Below are positions 55,782 to 63,967 of a DNA stretch of 64,000 nucleotides, piece by piece (within the stretch, counting starts at the first letter, position 1; the number at the start of each line of letters is the position of its first letter). The notes below the pieces were generated by a model, which worked only from the letters and a program-made list of their open reading frames with translations, ran no database searches and had not been told where the DNA came from. The stretch is from CAWGHZ01 sp963775315. Lineage in GTDB: Bacteria > Pseudomonadota > Alphaproteobacteria > MPNO01 > DASWLB01. The position numbers and the translations under genes are program-made. The stretch lies in contig CAVZIN010000006.1 in the NCBI GenBank assembly GCA_963775315.1, forward strand, positions 18,740 through 82,739. The letters run 5' to 3'.

Positions 55782-57901
55782 GACGCGGCCGAAGCGCTCG
55801 GCGCCACCGCCTGCTGGATGGCGGTGACGAGCCCGTAAGCGTTCAGGTCAGACTTTGCGACGATGGTGGCGGCGCGCGCGAGGCGCGTGCGAAGCGGCCC
55901 ATCGAGCGCGCGCGACGTGACGACCACCACGGGTGGCGCCTCCTCCTGCAGCCGGTCGAGAAAGCCGAACCCGTCCATCACCGGCAGGTTGAGGTCGAGC
56001 AGGACCACGTCGGGCCGCTCCGCGGCGAGGGCGTCGAGCCCGTCGGCGACGGTCGCGGCCTCGCGCAGCACGAAGCTGCCGCGCGGCAGGAGCTGGCGGA
56101 TCAGGTAGCGGAACACCTCGTCGTCGTCGATCACCAGCACCCGCGTCGCCTCGCGCGCGCCGGTCAGCCGGTCGAGCGCGCCGACGAGCACTCTGCTGTC
56201 GAGCGGCTTGCCTAGATAGGCGTCGGCGCCGAGATGCAGCGCCTTGGCCTCCTGGCCCGAGGTCGAGACGACGAGGACCGGCAGCCGGTCGGCGCCGTCG
56301 CGGTGGCGCAGATCGACCAGCAGGCGCCAGCTCTCCTCGGTCGCGAGCAGGATGTCGAGCACCACCGCCGCTGGCTTGACGTTCGGCAGCGCGCGCGTCG
56401 CGTCGGCGACGGTCGTGACTACGCAAGGCTGGTACCGCGTCGGCGCGAGGAGTCGCTCGTAGGCAAAGCGGTCGGCCTCGTTGTCCTCCAGCACCAGCAC
56501 CGGGACCTTGCCTTGGATCGGCGCCCATTCGGCAGCTTCCTGCGCAGCGACGACGCCGAGCGGCCAGGCGCGCGGCACGGTCAGCGAGAAGATCGAGCCG
56601 TGGCCCGGCTCGCTGTCCACCGCGACCGAACCGCACAGCAGCTCGGCGAGGCGCCGCGACAAAGGCAGGCCAAGGCCGGTGCCTTTGACGTGGGATTTCA
56701 TGCCGCCCTCGAGCTGGGCGAATTCCTGCCAGATCAGGTCGAGATGCTCGGGCGCGATGCCGATACCCGTGTCGCGCACCTTGAAGGTCACGCTGTCCGC
56801 CGCGGGGTCGTAGTCCGCCCACAGCCGCACCTCGCCCTTCTCGGTGAATTTGAGCGCGTTGGAGATGAAGTTGCGCAGGATCTGCGAGATCTTGCCCTCG
56901 TCGGTCACCATCGCCGGCAAGCCGGAGGCGTCGTCGAAGACGAGCGCGACGGACTCGCCCGCCAGCAACGGGCGCAGCATGCCGCGCAATGCCGAGAACA
57001 GCTCGTCGACGCGGAACTCGGTCGGGGTCACCACGGTCTTCCCGGCCTCGACCTTGGCGAGGTCGAGCAGGTCGTTGACCAGCTCCGACAGCATCTCGGC
57101 CGCCTTGCGGATGAACTGCGCCTGCTTCTCCTGCTCGGGCGAGAGCGGCCCGTCGGCGCCGGAAAGCAGGAGGCGCGAGAGCGCCAGGATGGAGTTGAGC
57201 GGCGTCCGGAATTCGTGGCTCATGTTCGAGAGGAAGCGCGTCTTGAGCTCGTCGGCGCGGCGCAGATGGTCGGCGCGCTCGTCGAGCTCGGCATAGAGCG
57301 CCACGACGCCCCGGTTGGTGTCCTCGAGCTCCTTGTTGAGCTGGCGCAGCTCGTCCTGGCGCGCGCTGAGCGCATCGAGCTGGACGATCAGCTCCTGGTT
57401 CTGGTGGCGGATCTCGGCCAGAGGGTCGACGCTGCGGTGGGTCGCGAGCTCCTTCGCCGCAACAACCGCATCACGCGGCTCGAGGCGCCTTTCGCGGCGC
57501 GGCAGGTTCTTCGCCATCCGCACGCGCGTGCCGCGCCCGGGCGCCGTCTCGATCTCGAACGCATCCATCAGCCGGCGCGCGCCGAGGATGCCTACCCCCA
57601 TGCCGGTGGCCGACCGGTGCGCGCCCGACAGCACCTCGGCGACGTTCGCCATGCCCGGCCCCTCGTCGGAGACCAGAATCTCGAGAAGCTGGGGCGTCGC
57701 GTCGGTGTCGATGCGGTACTCGACCCGCCCCTTGCCGCCATATTCCAGGGCGTTGCGCACGATCTCGGAGACGGCGGTGGCGATGCGCGTTCGGTCCTGG
57801 GCATCGAACCCAAGCCGGTCCGCAATCCGCCGCGTGCGGTCGCGCGCCAGGATGATGTCGGTTTCCTGTTCGATGGCGAGCGAGACGATGCGCGTGACCA
57901 T
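55778..57901 (-). CDS. RsbT-like ATPase fused to hybrid kinase (HATPase-HisKA-HATPase-REC-REC)
   Basis: 707 residues. Residues 1-135 form an RsbT/RsbW-like ATPase domain (TAVSEIVRNALEYGGKGRVE, DEGPGMANV, TGMGVGILGARRLMDAF), unusual at the front of a kinase. Then a coiled coil (about 165-225), HisKA (FLSNMSHEFRTPLNSIL), kinase HATPase (NFISNALKFTEKG, DTGIGIAP, KGTGLGLPLSRRLAELL), REC1 (VLVLEDNEADRFA, VVLDILLA) and REC2 (VLVIDDDEVFRYL, VVLLDLNLPVMDGFGF). No transmembrane helix. Tight spacing (three bases) after the RsbX-like gene suggests stressosome output enters this kinase. Domain borders are estimates. Confidence 0.92.
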   Translation of the reverse strand: MVTRIVSLAIEQETDIILARDRTRRIADRLGFDAQDRTRIATAVSEIVRNALEYGGKGRVEYRIDTDATPQLLEILVSDEGPGMANVAEVLSGAHRSATGMGVGILGARRLMDAFEIETAPGRGTRVRMAKNLPRRERRLEPRDAVVAAKELATHRSVDPLAEIRHQNQELIVQLDALSARQDELRQLNKELEDTNRGVVALYAELDERADHLRRADELKTRFLSNMSHEFRTPLNSILALSRLLLSGADGPLSPEQEKQAQFIRKAAEMLSELVNDLLDLAKVEAGKTVVTPTEFRVDELFSALRGMLRPLLAGESVALVFDDASGLPAMVTDEGKISQILRNFISNALKFTEKGEVRLWADYDPAADSVTFKVRDTGIGIAPEHLDLIWQEFAQLEGGMKSHVKGTGLGLPLSRRLAELLCGSVAVDSEPGHGSIFSLTVPRAWPLGVVAAQEAAEWAPIQGKVPVLVLEDNEADRFAYERLLAPTRYQPCVVTTVADATRALPNVKPAAVVLDILLATEESWRLLVDLRHRDGADRLPVLVVSTSGQEAKALHLGADAYLGKPLDSRVLVGALDRLTGAREATRVLVIDDDEVFRYLIRQLLPRGSFVLREAATVADGLDALAAERPDVVLLDLNLPVMDGFGFLDRLQEEAPPVVVVTSRALDGPLRTRLARAATIVAKSDLNAYGLVTAIQQAVAPSASAAS

Positions 57902-57904
57902 CGC

Positions 57905-58888
57905 CTATCTCCGCATCGCGACAATCGAGACGTCGTCGCGCCCCCGGCGGAAGTCGCGATAGAGCACACCGGCGACCACGCTGGGATGGGCGGCCGCCAG
58001 GCCGGGATAGGATTCGAGGCTCCAGCGCGCCGAGATCCCGTCGGAATGCAGGATCACCAGCCCGCCCTCGGGCCAGGGGTAGCTGAACTCGTGGATGCGC
58101 GGGCGGAGGTGGCCGGCGACCCCGCCGTGCGAGACGAAGCGCTTTTCGCTGCCTCCGGCGACGACGGCTCCGGTGATGTTGCCCACGCCGACGAACGCCA
58201 GCGAATCGTCGCCATCGCGCGGCCGTGCGAGGGCCACGGCGGCACCCCGGGTCGACGCGAGGGCGGCATGGATGCGTTCCATCAGCTGGACCGGGTTGCG
58301 GTCGATATTGGCGTGGAAGGTGTCGAGCGCGGTTTCCGCGGCGCGGTTGGCTTCGCGACCGTGGCCACTCCCGTCGATCACGATCAGGGTCGGCCCCTCG
58401 CGGCCCGAGCCGAAGCCCCAGGCATCGCCGCATACCGTCTCGCCCGGGATGGGGTTCACGACACTTCCCAGGACGAACCCGCCGACGCGGGCCTTGCCGT
58501 CGGGGCGGGCTACCCGGGCCATCACGACCGTGCCCTTGCCCGGTCGCGAGAAGGCGGCGAACTGGTCCGCCTGGCGGCGGATCGCGCCCAGCCCACTGCC
58601 CGGCGAGCCTGCGGTGGACACGCCGTCGGCAAGGGCATGGGCAAGGTCGGCAATGCCCGGCCCGCCGTCGATCGAGAGGAGCTCCAGCCCCTCGCCCGAC
58701 CGGTCGGCGAAGCGGCCGACAACGATCTCGCCGGACCGCGCATGCTTGACCAGGTTGGTCGCCATCTCCGTCGCGATCAGCGCGACTTTCGCTTCGCGCG
58801 CCGAGTCGAGGCCGAGGTCGCGCGCCGTTGCAGCGGCCGCTCGACGGGCCACGGCAACCTCGCTGCGATCGGCGACGGTGACGATCAT
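57905..58888 (-). CDS. RsbX-like PP2C phosphatase with N-terminal RsbT-like ATPase domain
   Basis: 327 residues. The first 130 residues are an anti-sigma/RsbT-type ATPase (TEMATNLVKHARSGEIVVG, DGGPGIAD, GSGLGAIRRQADQF). Residues about 140-327 are a SpoIIE/RsbX PP2C domain with all metal Asp motifs: ETVCGDAW, VIDGSGHG, ILHSDGIS and RDDVSIV. RsbX dephosphorylates RsbR and RsbS in Bacillus to reset the stressosome. The ATPase-plus-phosphatase fusion is known in some Gram-negative stressosome operons. Starts one base after the RsbT stop. Confidence 0.88.
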   Translation of the reverse strand: MIVTVADRSEVAVARRAAAATARDLGLDSAREAKVALIATEMATNLVKHARSGEIVVGRFADRSGEGLELLSIDGGPGIADLAHALADGVSTAGSPGSGLGAIRRQADQFAAFSRPGKGTVVMARVARPDGKARVGGFVLGSVVNPIPGETVCGDAWGFGSGREGPTLIVIDGSGHGREANRAAETALDTFHANIDRNPVQLMERIHAALASTRGAAVALARPRDGDDSLAFVGVGNITGAVVAGGSEKRFVSHGGVAGHLRPRIHEFSYPWPEGGLVILHSDGISARWSLESYPGLAAAHPSVVAGVLYRDFRRGRDDVSIVAMRR

Positions 58889-58889
58889 T

Positions 58890-59294
58890 TCATTTCCAAC
58901 GCACCAGCACGACCTTGGTCCCCTCGCCGACCGTCGATTCGACCCAGAACTCGCTGGATAGCCGCCGCGAACCCGAGAGCCCGAGCCCGAGCCCTCCGCC
59001 GGTCGAGTAGCCGTCGGTCAACGCCAAGTCGATATCCGCAATGCCGGGCCCGCGGTCCGTGAAGGTCAGGCGGACGCCGACCCGGGGCGGTTCAGCCAGC
59101 GTCTCGATCAGCACCGTGCCGCCCCCGCCATGGGTGATGGTATTGCGGGCGATCTCGCTCGCCGCTGTCACCACCTTGGTCTGGTCGACAAGAGAGAGGC
59201 CGGCCGCGATCGCCTGACCTCGTACGACCTGGCGGGCCCTTACCACGTCCTCTGACGTCGCGAGCGCGAGCTGCTCACTCTTCTCGACGCGCAA
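58890..59294 (-). CDS. rsbT: Stressosome kinase RsbT
   Basis: 134 residues from a TTG at 59294 inside the rsbS 3' end, with GGAGGAGGGG upstream. GHKL ATPase motifs: N-box SEIARNTITHGGGG, DRGPGIADI, G-box GLGLGLSGSRRLSSEF. RsbT phosphorylates RsbS and RsbR when stress is sensed, then leaves the stressosome to activate a downstream target. In Bacillus the target is RsbU; no RsbU is here, so the partner is probably one of the neighbouring ATPase, phosphatase or kinase proteins. Confidence 0.92.
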   Translation of the reverse strand: MRVEKSEQLALATSEDVVRARQVVRGQAIAAGLSLVDQTKVVTAASEIARNTITHGGGGTVLIETLAEPPRVGVRLTFTDRGPGIADIDLALTDGYSTGGGLGLGLSGSRRLSSEFWVESTVGEGTKVVLVRWK

Positions 59295-59667
59295 CGACCT
59301 GCCCCTCCTCCGCGTCGATCAGCCGGCGAATGAGGGCGAGTCCCTTGTCCACGTTCAGCGCGGTATGCACGCCCTGGAGCTCGAGCCCGAGCTCCACCAG
59401 CGTGATCGCGACGGCCGGCTGCATGCCGACCACGACCGTCACCGCGTCGAGCACCCGCGACATGGACGCAATGTTGTTCAGCATGCGTCCAATGAACGAG
59501 TCGACGATTTCGAGGGCGGAAATGTCGATCATCACCCCGCGCGCGCGGGCAGCGACGATCCGGTTGGTGAGGGATTCCTGGAGGGAGAGCGCCATGCGGT
59601 CGTGCATGTCGACCTGGATCGAGACCAGCAGGCAGTCGCCCACCTTGAGGATCGGGATCTGGTCCAT
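59275..59667 (-). CDS. rsbS: Stressosome scaffold protein RsbS (STAS)
   Basis: 130 residues, single STAS domain. The phosphorylatable Ser region is conserved as VMIDISALEIVDSFIGRML (Ser next to Asp, equivalent to Bacillus RsbS Ser59). Ends overlapping rsbT by 20 bases. RsbS with RsbR builds the stressosome core and traps RsbT until phosphorylated. Confidence 0.93.
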   Translation of the reverse strand: MDQIPILKVGDCLLVSIQVDMHDRMALSLQESLTNRIVAARARGVMIDISALEIVDSFIGRMLNNIASMSRVLDAVTVVVGMQPAVAITLVELGLELQGVHTALNVDKGLALIRRLIDAEEGQVVARREE

Positions 59668-59670
59668 CGT

Positions 59671-60564
59671 CTATTCCCCGGCGCTATTGGGACCCCTTGG
59701 CGACGCCGCGGCGATCGAGGCGCGATCGACGACCACCTTCCCGAGGCGACGGAGCGCCAGCGCCAGCGCGTCCTCCATCGTTGCCTTGGACACCACGTCG
59801 AGCTCGAGCCCGAGGTGGACGATGGTCTGGGCGATCTGGGGACGAATGCCGCTGACGATGCAGTCGGCGCCCATCAGCCGTGCGGCCGAGATGGTCTTGA
59901 GCAGGTGCTGGGCCACGAGCGTATCGACCGTCGGCACGCCGGTGATGTCGATGATCGCGATCTCCGCGCCGGAACGCACGATCTCCTCCAGCAGGCTTTC
60001 CATCACGATCTGGGTGCGGGCGCTGTCGAGCGTGCCGATCAGCGGCAGGGCGAGCACGCCCTCCCAGAGCTGCACCACCGGCGTCGACAGCTCAAGCAGC
60101 TCCTGCTGCTGGCGGGCGATCACCTCCTCCCGGCTCTTCTGCGACTGCTCGGTGGTGTAAAGGCCGAGCTTGTCGATCAGCAGCGTCGCGAACCAGAGCT
60201 GGTCGGCGAGCGGCTCCGCGTCCTTGCCCAACTCGCGGCGCAGCAGCCGGAACAGTGGCTCCTTCAGCGAGAACACGAACGTCGCTGTCTGGGTGGGCGT
60301 CGCGCCGGCGGCGGCGCGCGCGCGTGACAGCTCGCTGAGTACGCGCAGCGCTTCCGCCCATTCCGGCCTGTGGATATCTTCCAGCTCGCCGGCCTTCACC
60401 CCCTCGCGGAGCGCATCGATCAACCGGCGCGAGTGGTCGCGCAGCGCCTCGCCGTCCTCGTCGCCCGCGCGCCCCGCGCCGCTGCCGCGCTGGACGGCAA
60501 GCCATTCATCCAGCAGCGATTGATGGTGCTTTTCGATGATTTGCGAAAGGACGGCGTTGGCCAT
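59671..60564 (-). CDS. rsbR: Stressosome sensor protein RsbR (RsbRD-type N-domain plus STAS)
   Basis: 297 residues. The N-terminal about 160 residues form an RsbRD-like helical sensor domain (QIIEKHHQSLLDEWLAV... to DKLGLYTTEQSQ), followed by the J-helix linker and a C-terminal STAS domain (about 165-275). The RsbT-phosphorylated Thr of the DTxxA motif is kept (GVPTVDTLVAQ); the second site reads SGIRPQ, Ser in place of the Bacillus Thr205. First gene of the operon, GGGAGAAG ahead of its ATG. It probably binds a cytoplasmic signal; ligand unknown. Confidence 0.9.
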   Translation of the reverse strand: MANAVLSQIIEKHHQSLLDEWLAVQRGSGAGRAGDEDGEALRDHSRRLIDALREGVKAGELEDIHRPEWAEALRVLSELSRARAAAGATPTQTATFVFSLKEPLFRLLRRELGKDAEPLADQLWFATLLIDKLGLYTTEQSQKSREEVIARQQQELLELSTPVVQLWEGVLALPLIGTLDSARTQIVMESLLEEIVRSGAEIAIIDITGVPTVDTLVAQHLLKTISAARLMGADCIVSGIRPQIAQTIVHLGLELDVVSKATMEDALALALRRLGKVVVDRASIAAASPRGPNSAGE

Positions 60565-60648
60565 GGCTGGGCGCTTCTCCCGATCGGATTGTTGATGGGC
60601 GGCGGACGCTTCCGCGCCCCGAAACCTCTCCGCAAAAGACGAGAAGAA

Positions 60649-60677
60649 TTGATTCCAGCGGAGGCGTCAGATAAGGT
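60649..60677 (+). promoter_or_regulatory. Weak sigma-70-like promoter for the response regulator
   Basis: TTGATT, 17 bases, TAAGGT about 35 bases ahead of the response regulator start, in the AT-rich gap shared with the stressosome operon. Only a tentative assignment; a TAAATT box slightly further on would also be possible. Confidence 0.3.
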
Positions 60678-60711
60678 AAATTTAGAGTAGCGCGGTGATC
60701 GGTTGGGCACA

Positions 60712-61068
60712 ATGGGCGAGTCCAAGCGGATCCTACTTGTCGACGATGACGACGCATTCCTCTACTCGGCCTCCAAGGCATTGTCCGGTGCCGGGTTCGA
60801 AGTCATCACCAGCACCAGCTTCAACAGCGCGCTCGAGGCCATCGACAACGAGCCTCGACCCGACCTCCTCCTCACCGACATCGTGATGCCCGGCCAGGTG
60901 CATGGCTTCGCCCTTGCCCGCATGGCAATGATGCGCGACATGGCGATCAAGATTCTCTACGTCACCGGGCATGACGTGCCGACGACCGAGGCCGCCGGCA
61001 AGGTGTTGCGCAAGCCGCTTGACGACGACGAGCTGGTGAACGAAGTCCGCACCGTTCTCATGCCCTAA
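60712..61068 (+). CDS. Single-domain response regulator
   Basis: 118 residues, CheY-like: RILLVDDDDAFLY (acidic pocket), phospho-Asp in LLLTDIVMPGQVHGF, Thr in ILYVTGHD and Lys in KVLRKPLDDDE. No output domain. A TTG at 60703 is an alternative start. It is divergent from rsbR with about 147 bases between, so it probably takes phosphate from the two hybrid kinases of the stressosome operon or competes for it. Function inferred from context. Confidence 0.88.
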   Translation: MGESKRILLVDDDDAFLYSASKALSGAGFEVITSTSFNSALEAIDNEPRPDLLLTDIVMPGQVHGFALARMAMMRDMAIKILYVTGHDVPTTEAAGKVLRKPLDDDELVNEVRTVLMP

Positions 61069-61090
61069 AAGATCGGTCTGCGGGCGCCCG

Positions 61091-62284
61091 TCAGAACTGC
61101 GCCGGCCCCGGCGGCAGGCCGAGCGCGACGCGGCCGTAGAGCGCGCCCACCGCATCCCAGTTCATCGAGATGTGCATCGCCCCGGAGTGCACGTCGCGCC
61201 AGAAGCGCTGCACCCGAGAGCTGGCGAACAGCCCGGCGCCCCCGCCCGCCTCGAACAGCCGGTCGGCCGCGCGTAGCGAAAGCTGCGCGGCATAGCCGAG
61301 GTCGCCCTTGTTGCGGGCGCGCTGCTCGATGCTGAGCTCGCGCCCGGCCGAGACCGTCGCCATGATGTCGGCGCAGTCGCGCGCCACCAGCAGGCGCGCG
61401 GCGTCGATCGAGGCGGCGGCATCTCCGACGCGGATTTGCACCGTCGGTATTTCCGCCATCGCGACCGGCTTGGCGAGCGCCGCGCCGCGCGTCACCCGTT
61501 CGCGCGTGGCGCCGACGAACTCGTCATAGGCACCCTGGGCCATGCCCATCAGCGGGATGCAGAGGCTGATCGAGATCATCGCGAACAGCGGGATGCGGTA
61601 GAGCGGGCCTTGGTTGACGGCGAGGCCGGGCGGCGTGCCGTTCATCGTATCCTCCAGGAGGAGGAAGCGGTGGGCCGGCACGAACAACTCGTCGCACGTC
61701 ACGTTCTTGGAGCCGGTCCCCGCGAGGCCCATGACGTGCCAGTTGTCCTCCATCCGGAAATCGCGCGTGCGCGCCAGCGCGTAGCCTTTGACCGGCGGCG
61801 CGTCGCCCTTGGCGGGCAGGCTGGTCGCCACCACGATCCATGGGCAGTTGTCGACGCCCGAGCAGTACATCCACTTGCCGCTGAGGCTGTAGCCACCGGC
61901 GACGGGCGTCGCCGTGCCGGCCGGGGTGAAGGAGGCGGCGGTGACCGCGCGCGGATCCTCGCCCCACACCTCGTCCTGCGCCTCGGGGGGGAACATGCCG
62001 AGGAAGATGTGGTACTTGCTGGTGATCGCGTGGACCCAGCCCGTCGAGCCGCAGCCGCGCGCGATTTCGAACGCGATGTCGCAATAGGTCTCGAGCCCGT
62101 GCTCGAACCCGCCGAAACGGCGCGGCAGCAGCGTCTTGTAGAGCTCGGCGTCGAGCAGCGCCTGGAAGGTCGCGGCGGGAACGCGGCGCGCCGCCTCGGT
62201 TTCGGGCTGCCGCTCGCGCAGCATCGGCACCAGGTCGCGCGCGCGGGCGACCAGCTCCGCGGGGGGGACGACGCGACCGCTCAT
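61091..62284 (-). CDS. Acyl-CoA dehydrogenase-fold flavin monooxygenase, HsaA/HpaB-C2-like
   Basis: 397 residues from the ATG at 62284. Acyl-CoA dehydrogenase fold (ARDLVPMLRERQPETEAARRVP start, LPRRFGGFEHGLETYCDIAF, GYSLSGKWMYCSGVDNC, and MEDNWHVMGLAGTGSKNVTC). The motif set matches the group of two-component flavin-dependent oxygenases (HsaA, DszC, HpaC2-like) more than true acyl-CoA dehydrogenases: the usual acyl-CoA dehydrogenase signature and catalytic Glu are not obvious. Needs FMNH2/FADH2 from a separate reductase, not seen here. The ATG overlaps the upstream hydrolase stop (ATGA). Confidence 0.75.
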   Translation of the reverse strand: MSGRVVPPAELVARARDLVPMLRERQPETEAARRVPAATFQALLDAELYKTLLPRRFGGFEHGLETYCDIAFEIARGCGSTGWVHAITSKYHIFLGMFPPEAQDEVWGEDPRAVTAASFTPAGTATPVAGGYSLSGKWMYCSGVDNCPWIVVATSLPAKGDAPPVKGYALARTRDFRMEDNWHVMGLAGTGSKNVTCDELFVPAHRFLLLEDTMNGTPPGLAVNQGPLYRIPLFAMISISLCIPLMGMAQGAYDEFVGATRERVTRGAALAKPVAMAEIPTVQIRVGDAAASIDAARLLVARDCADIMATVSAGRELSIEQRARNKGDLGYAAQLSLRAADRLFEAGGGAGLFASSRVQRFWRDVHSGAMHISMNWDAVGALYGRVALGLPPGPAQF

Positions 62285-63069
62285 CGGCCGGAAAGGAACC
62301 CGACCAGCGTCTCGGTGAACGCGTCCGGCTGTTCGATGTTGGAGAGGTGCGCCGCGTCGGCGATGACGGCAAGCTTGGCGCCCGGAACCTTGGCGGCGAT
62401 CAGCTCGCCGTATTCGGGCAGGGTCGCCGGGTCCTTCTCGCCGTTGATGACCATTGTCGGAACCCGGATCTGCGGCAGCTCGGCCCGGAAATCCATGTCG
62501 CGGATGGCGACCGAGCAGGCGAGATAGCCCTCGAGCGTGGTCTCGTTGATGAAGCGCCGCACCCAGTCGATCGTCGGCGCCGTGTCCTTCCGTGCGAGGT
62601 AGCCGGGCGTGAACCAGCGCCGGATCGAGGCCTCGGCGATGGCCGTGATGCCTTGGCCCTTCGCCATCTCCAGCCGGTCGCGCCACATTTCCTTATCGGG
62701 AAAGTGCGAAGCCGTGTTCGAGAGCACCAGCCGCTCGACCCGGTCGGGCGCGTTGATGCCGAGCCACTGGCCCACCATGCCGCCCTTGGAGAGCCCGCAG
62801 AACGACGCCTTGGCGATGCCGAGCGCGTCGAGCAGCCCGACCACGTCCTGGGCGAGCGTCCCGATCGTGTAGGGGCCGGGCACCGGCGGCGTGCCGCCGT
62901 GGCCGCGATTGTCGTAGCGCAGGATGCGGTAGCGGTCCTCGAGCCGCGCGACCTGCGGGTCCCACATCCCGAGGGTGGTGGCCAGCGAGTTGGAGAAGAT
63001 CAGGACCGGCGCGCCCTCCTTCCCGTCCAGCTGGTAGTTGATCGTGATGCCGTTGGCCTTGATCTGCAT
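62281..63069 (-). CDS. Alpha/beta hydrolase, 3-oxoadipate enol-lactonase-like
   Basis: 262 residues. Nucleophile elbow FCGLSKGGMVGQWLG (GLSKGG, as in PcaD-type enol-lactonases), Asp region VPTMVINGEKDPATLPE and catalytic His in VIADAAHLSNIEQPDAFTE. PcaD converts beta-ketoadipate enol-lactone to beta-ketoadipate, but the fold also serves C-C and ester hydrolases. Operon partner of the monooxygenase and the arylmalonate decarboxylase-like gene. Confidence 0.8.
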   Translation of the reverse strand: MQIKANGITINYQLDGKEGAPVLIFSNSLATTLGMWDPQVARLEDRYRILRYDNRGHGGTPPVPGPYTIGTLAQDVVGLLDALGIAKASFCGLSKGGMVGQWLGINAPDRVERLVLSNTASHFPDKEMWRDRLEMAKGQGITAIAEASIRRWFTPGYLARKDTAPTIDWVRRFINETTLEGYLACSVAIRDMDFRAELPQIRVPTMVINGEKDPATLPEYGELIAAKVPGAKLAVIADAAHLSNIEQPDAFTETLVGFLSGR

Positions 63070-63084
63070 GGTCTCCCGCTCTCC

Positions 63085-63789
63085 CTACGCGCCCTCGAAA
63101 AGTCTTCCGTAGCCGGCGACCCGCCCGTCATGGCCGGCAAGCCGAACCGCCGCCCAGAACGCCGCCGGCGTCGACGAGACGACCGGCAGCCCGCGGCGCT
63201 CCTCCAGCGGCCGCGCGACGCCCAGCGTGCGCAGCCCGCCGCACGAGATCACAACCGCGTCGGCGCCGGGCACTTGGTCGTGCGCCTCGCCGGCGAGGGC
63301 GATGATCTCGCCATCGGTCTTGCGACTGGTCGCGCCGCCGAACTCGGTGATGCCGAACGAGGCGAGCGCGCCGACCTCGAACCCGTGGAAATTGAGCAGC
63401 TCGACCAGCTTGTCGTTCACCACCTTGGAATAGGCGGTGGCGACGGCGAGCCGCGAGCCGCCGACCGCGCGCAGCCCGTCGACGATGGCGGTCGACATCG
63501 AGCTCACCGGCAGGCCGGTGCGCTCGCGCACCTCGTCCTGCAGATCCTCGTTGAACTGCGGCCCGCGATAGAAGGTGAGCGAGGTGCCGAACAGCATGAT
63601 CGCGTCCACCCCCTCCTCGGCGAGCGCATCGGCGGCGGGCACGATCTTACCCACGGCTTGGTCGTAGCCCTCCGGGGTCAGCGAGCCGACGCCGGTGCCG
63701 CGCGCGACGAACTCGACGTCGGGATACATCAGCGCGCCCTCCGCCGGCACGCGGCTTTCGGCGGTGGGAACGACGAGTCCGATCCTCAT
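63085..63789 (-). CDS. Arylmalonate decarboxylase/Asp-Glu racemase-superfamily protein
   Basis: 234 residues. Strong resemblance by motif to arylmalonate decarboxylase (AMDase): the dioxyanion-hole segment MLFGTSLTFYRG (G68-T69-S70 like AMDase G74-T75-S76), Tyr120 in ALATAY-like AVATAY, and the single catalytic Cys183 in ISCGGLRTL (as Cys188). The C-terminus GLPVVSSTPAAFWAAVRLAG is also AMDase-like. AMDase has lost the first racemase Cys, as here (GTSLT). Alternatives are maleate isomerase or a racemase, but the missing first Cys argues for decarboxylase. Substrate unknown. Confidence 0.8.
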   Translation of the reverse strand: MRIGLVVPTAESRVPAEGALMYPDVEFVARGTGVGSLTPEGYDQAVGKIVPAADALAEEGVDAIMLFGTSLTFYRGPQFNEDLQDEVRERTGLPVSSMSTAIVDGLRAVGGSRLAVATAYSKVVNDKLVELLNFHGFEVGALASFGITEFGGATSRKTDGEIIALAGEAHDQVPGADAVVISCGGLRTLGVARPLEERRGLPVVSSTPAAFWAAVRLAGHDGRVAGYGRLFEGA

Positions 63790-63933
63790 GGCGGGCCTCC
63801 CTTGCGGCCGCTCGCGCGGCGGGGCGACATGTGACCACGAGCGGCGCCGAAGGGGAAGCCCGTTCCGCCGTCCTCTACCGGCTCGCCGCCCGCGTCGCGC
63901 GAGGGCGACGGCGGCCAGGGGCGGGAATCGAAA

Positions 63934-63951
63934 CGGCCGCCATGGCGGCCG
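63934..63951 (-). terminator. Intrinsic-type terminator after the tRNA gene
   Basis: CGGCCGCCATGGCGGCCG is an 18-base perfect palindrome followed, on the minus strand, by TTTCGATT. It lies 16 bases past the tRNA 3' end, fitting termination of the tRNA transcript. Confidence 0.6.
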
Positions 63952-63967
63952 CTGAGTTCAGAAAATC

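Noticed and set aside
56234..59062. 942-codon plus-strand open frame opposite the kinase genes
   Set aside because: Antisense shadow; the minus-strand reading has intact kinase, phosphatase and ATPase motifs.
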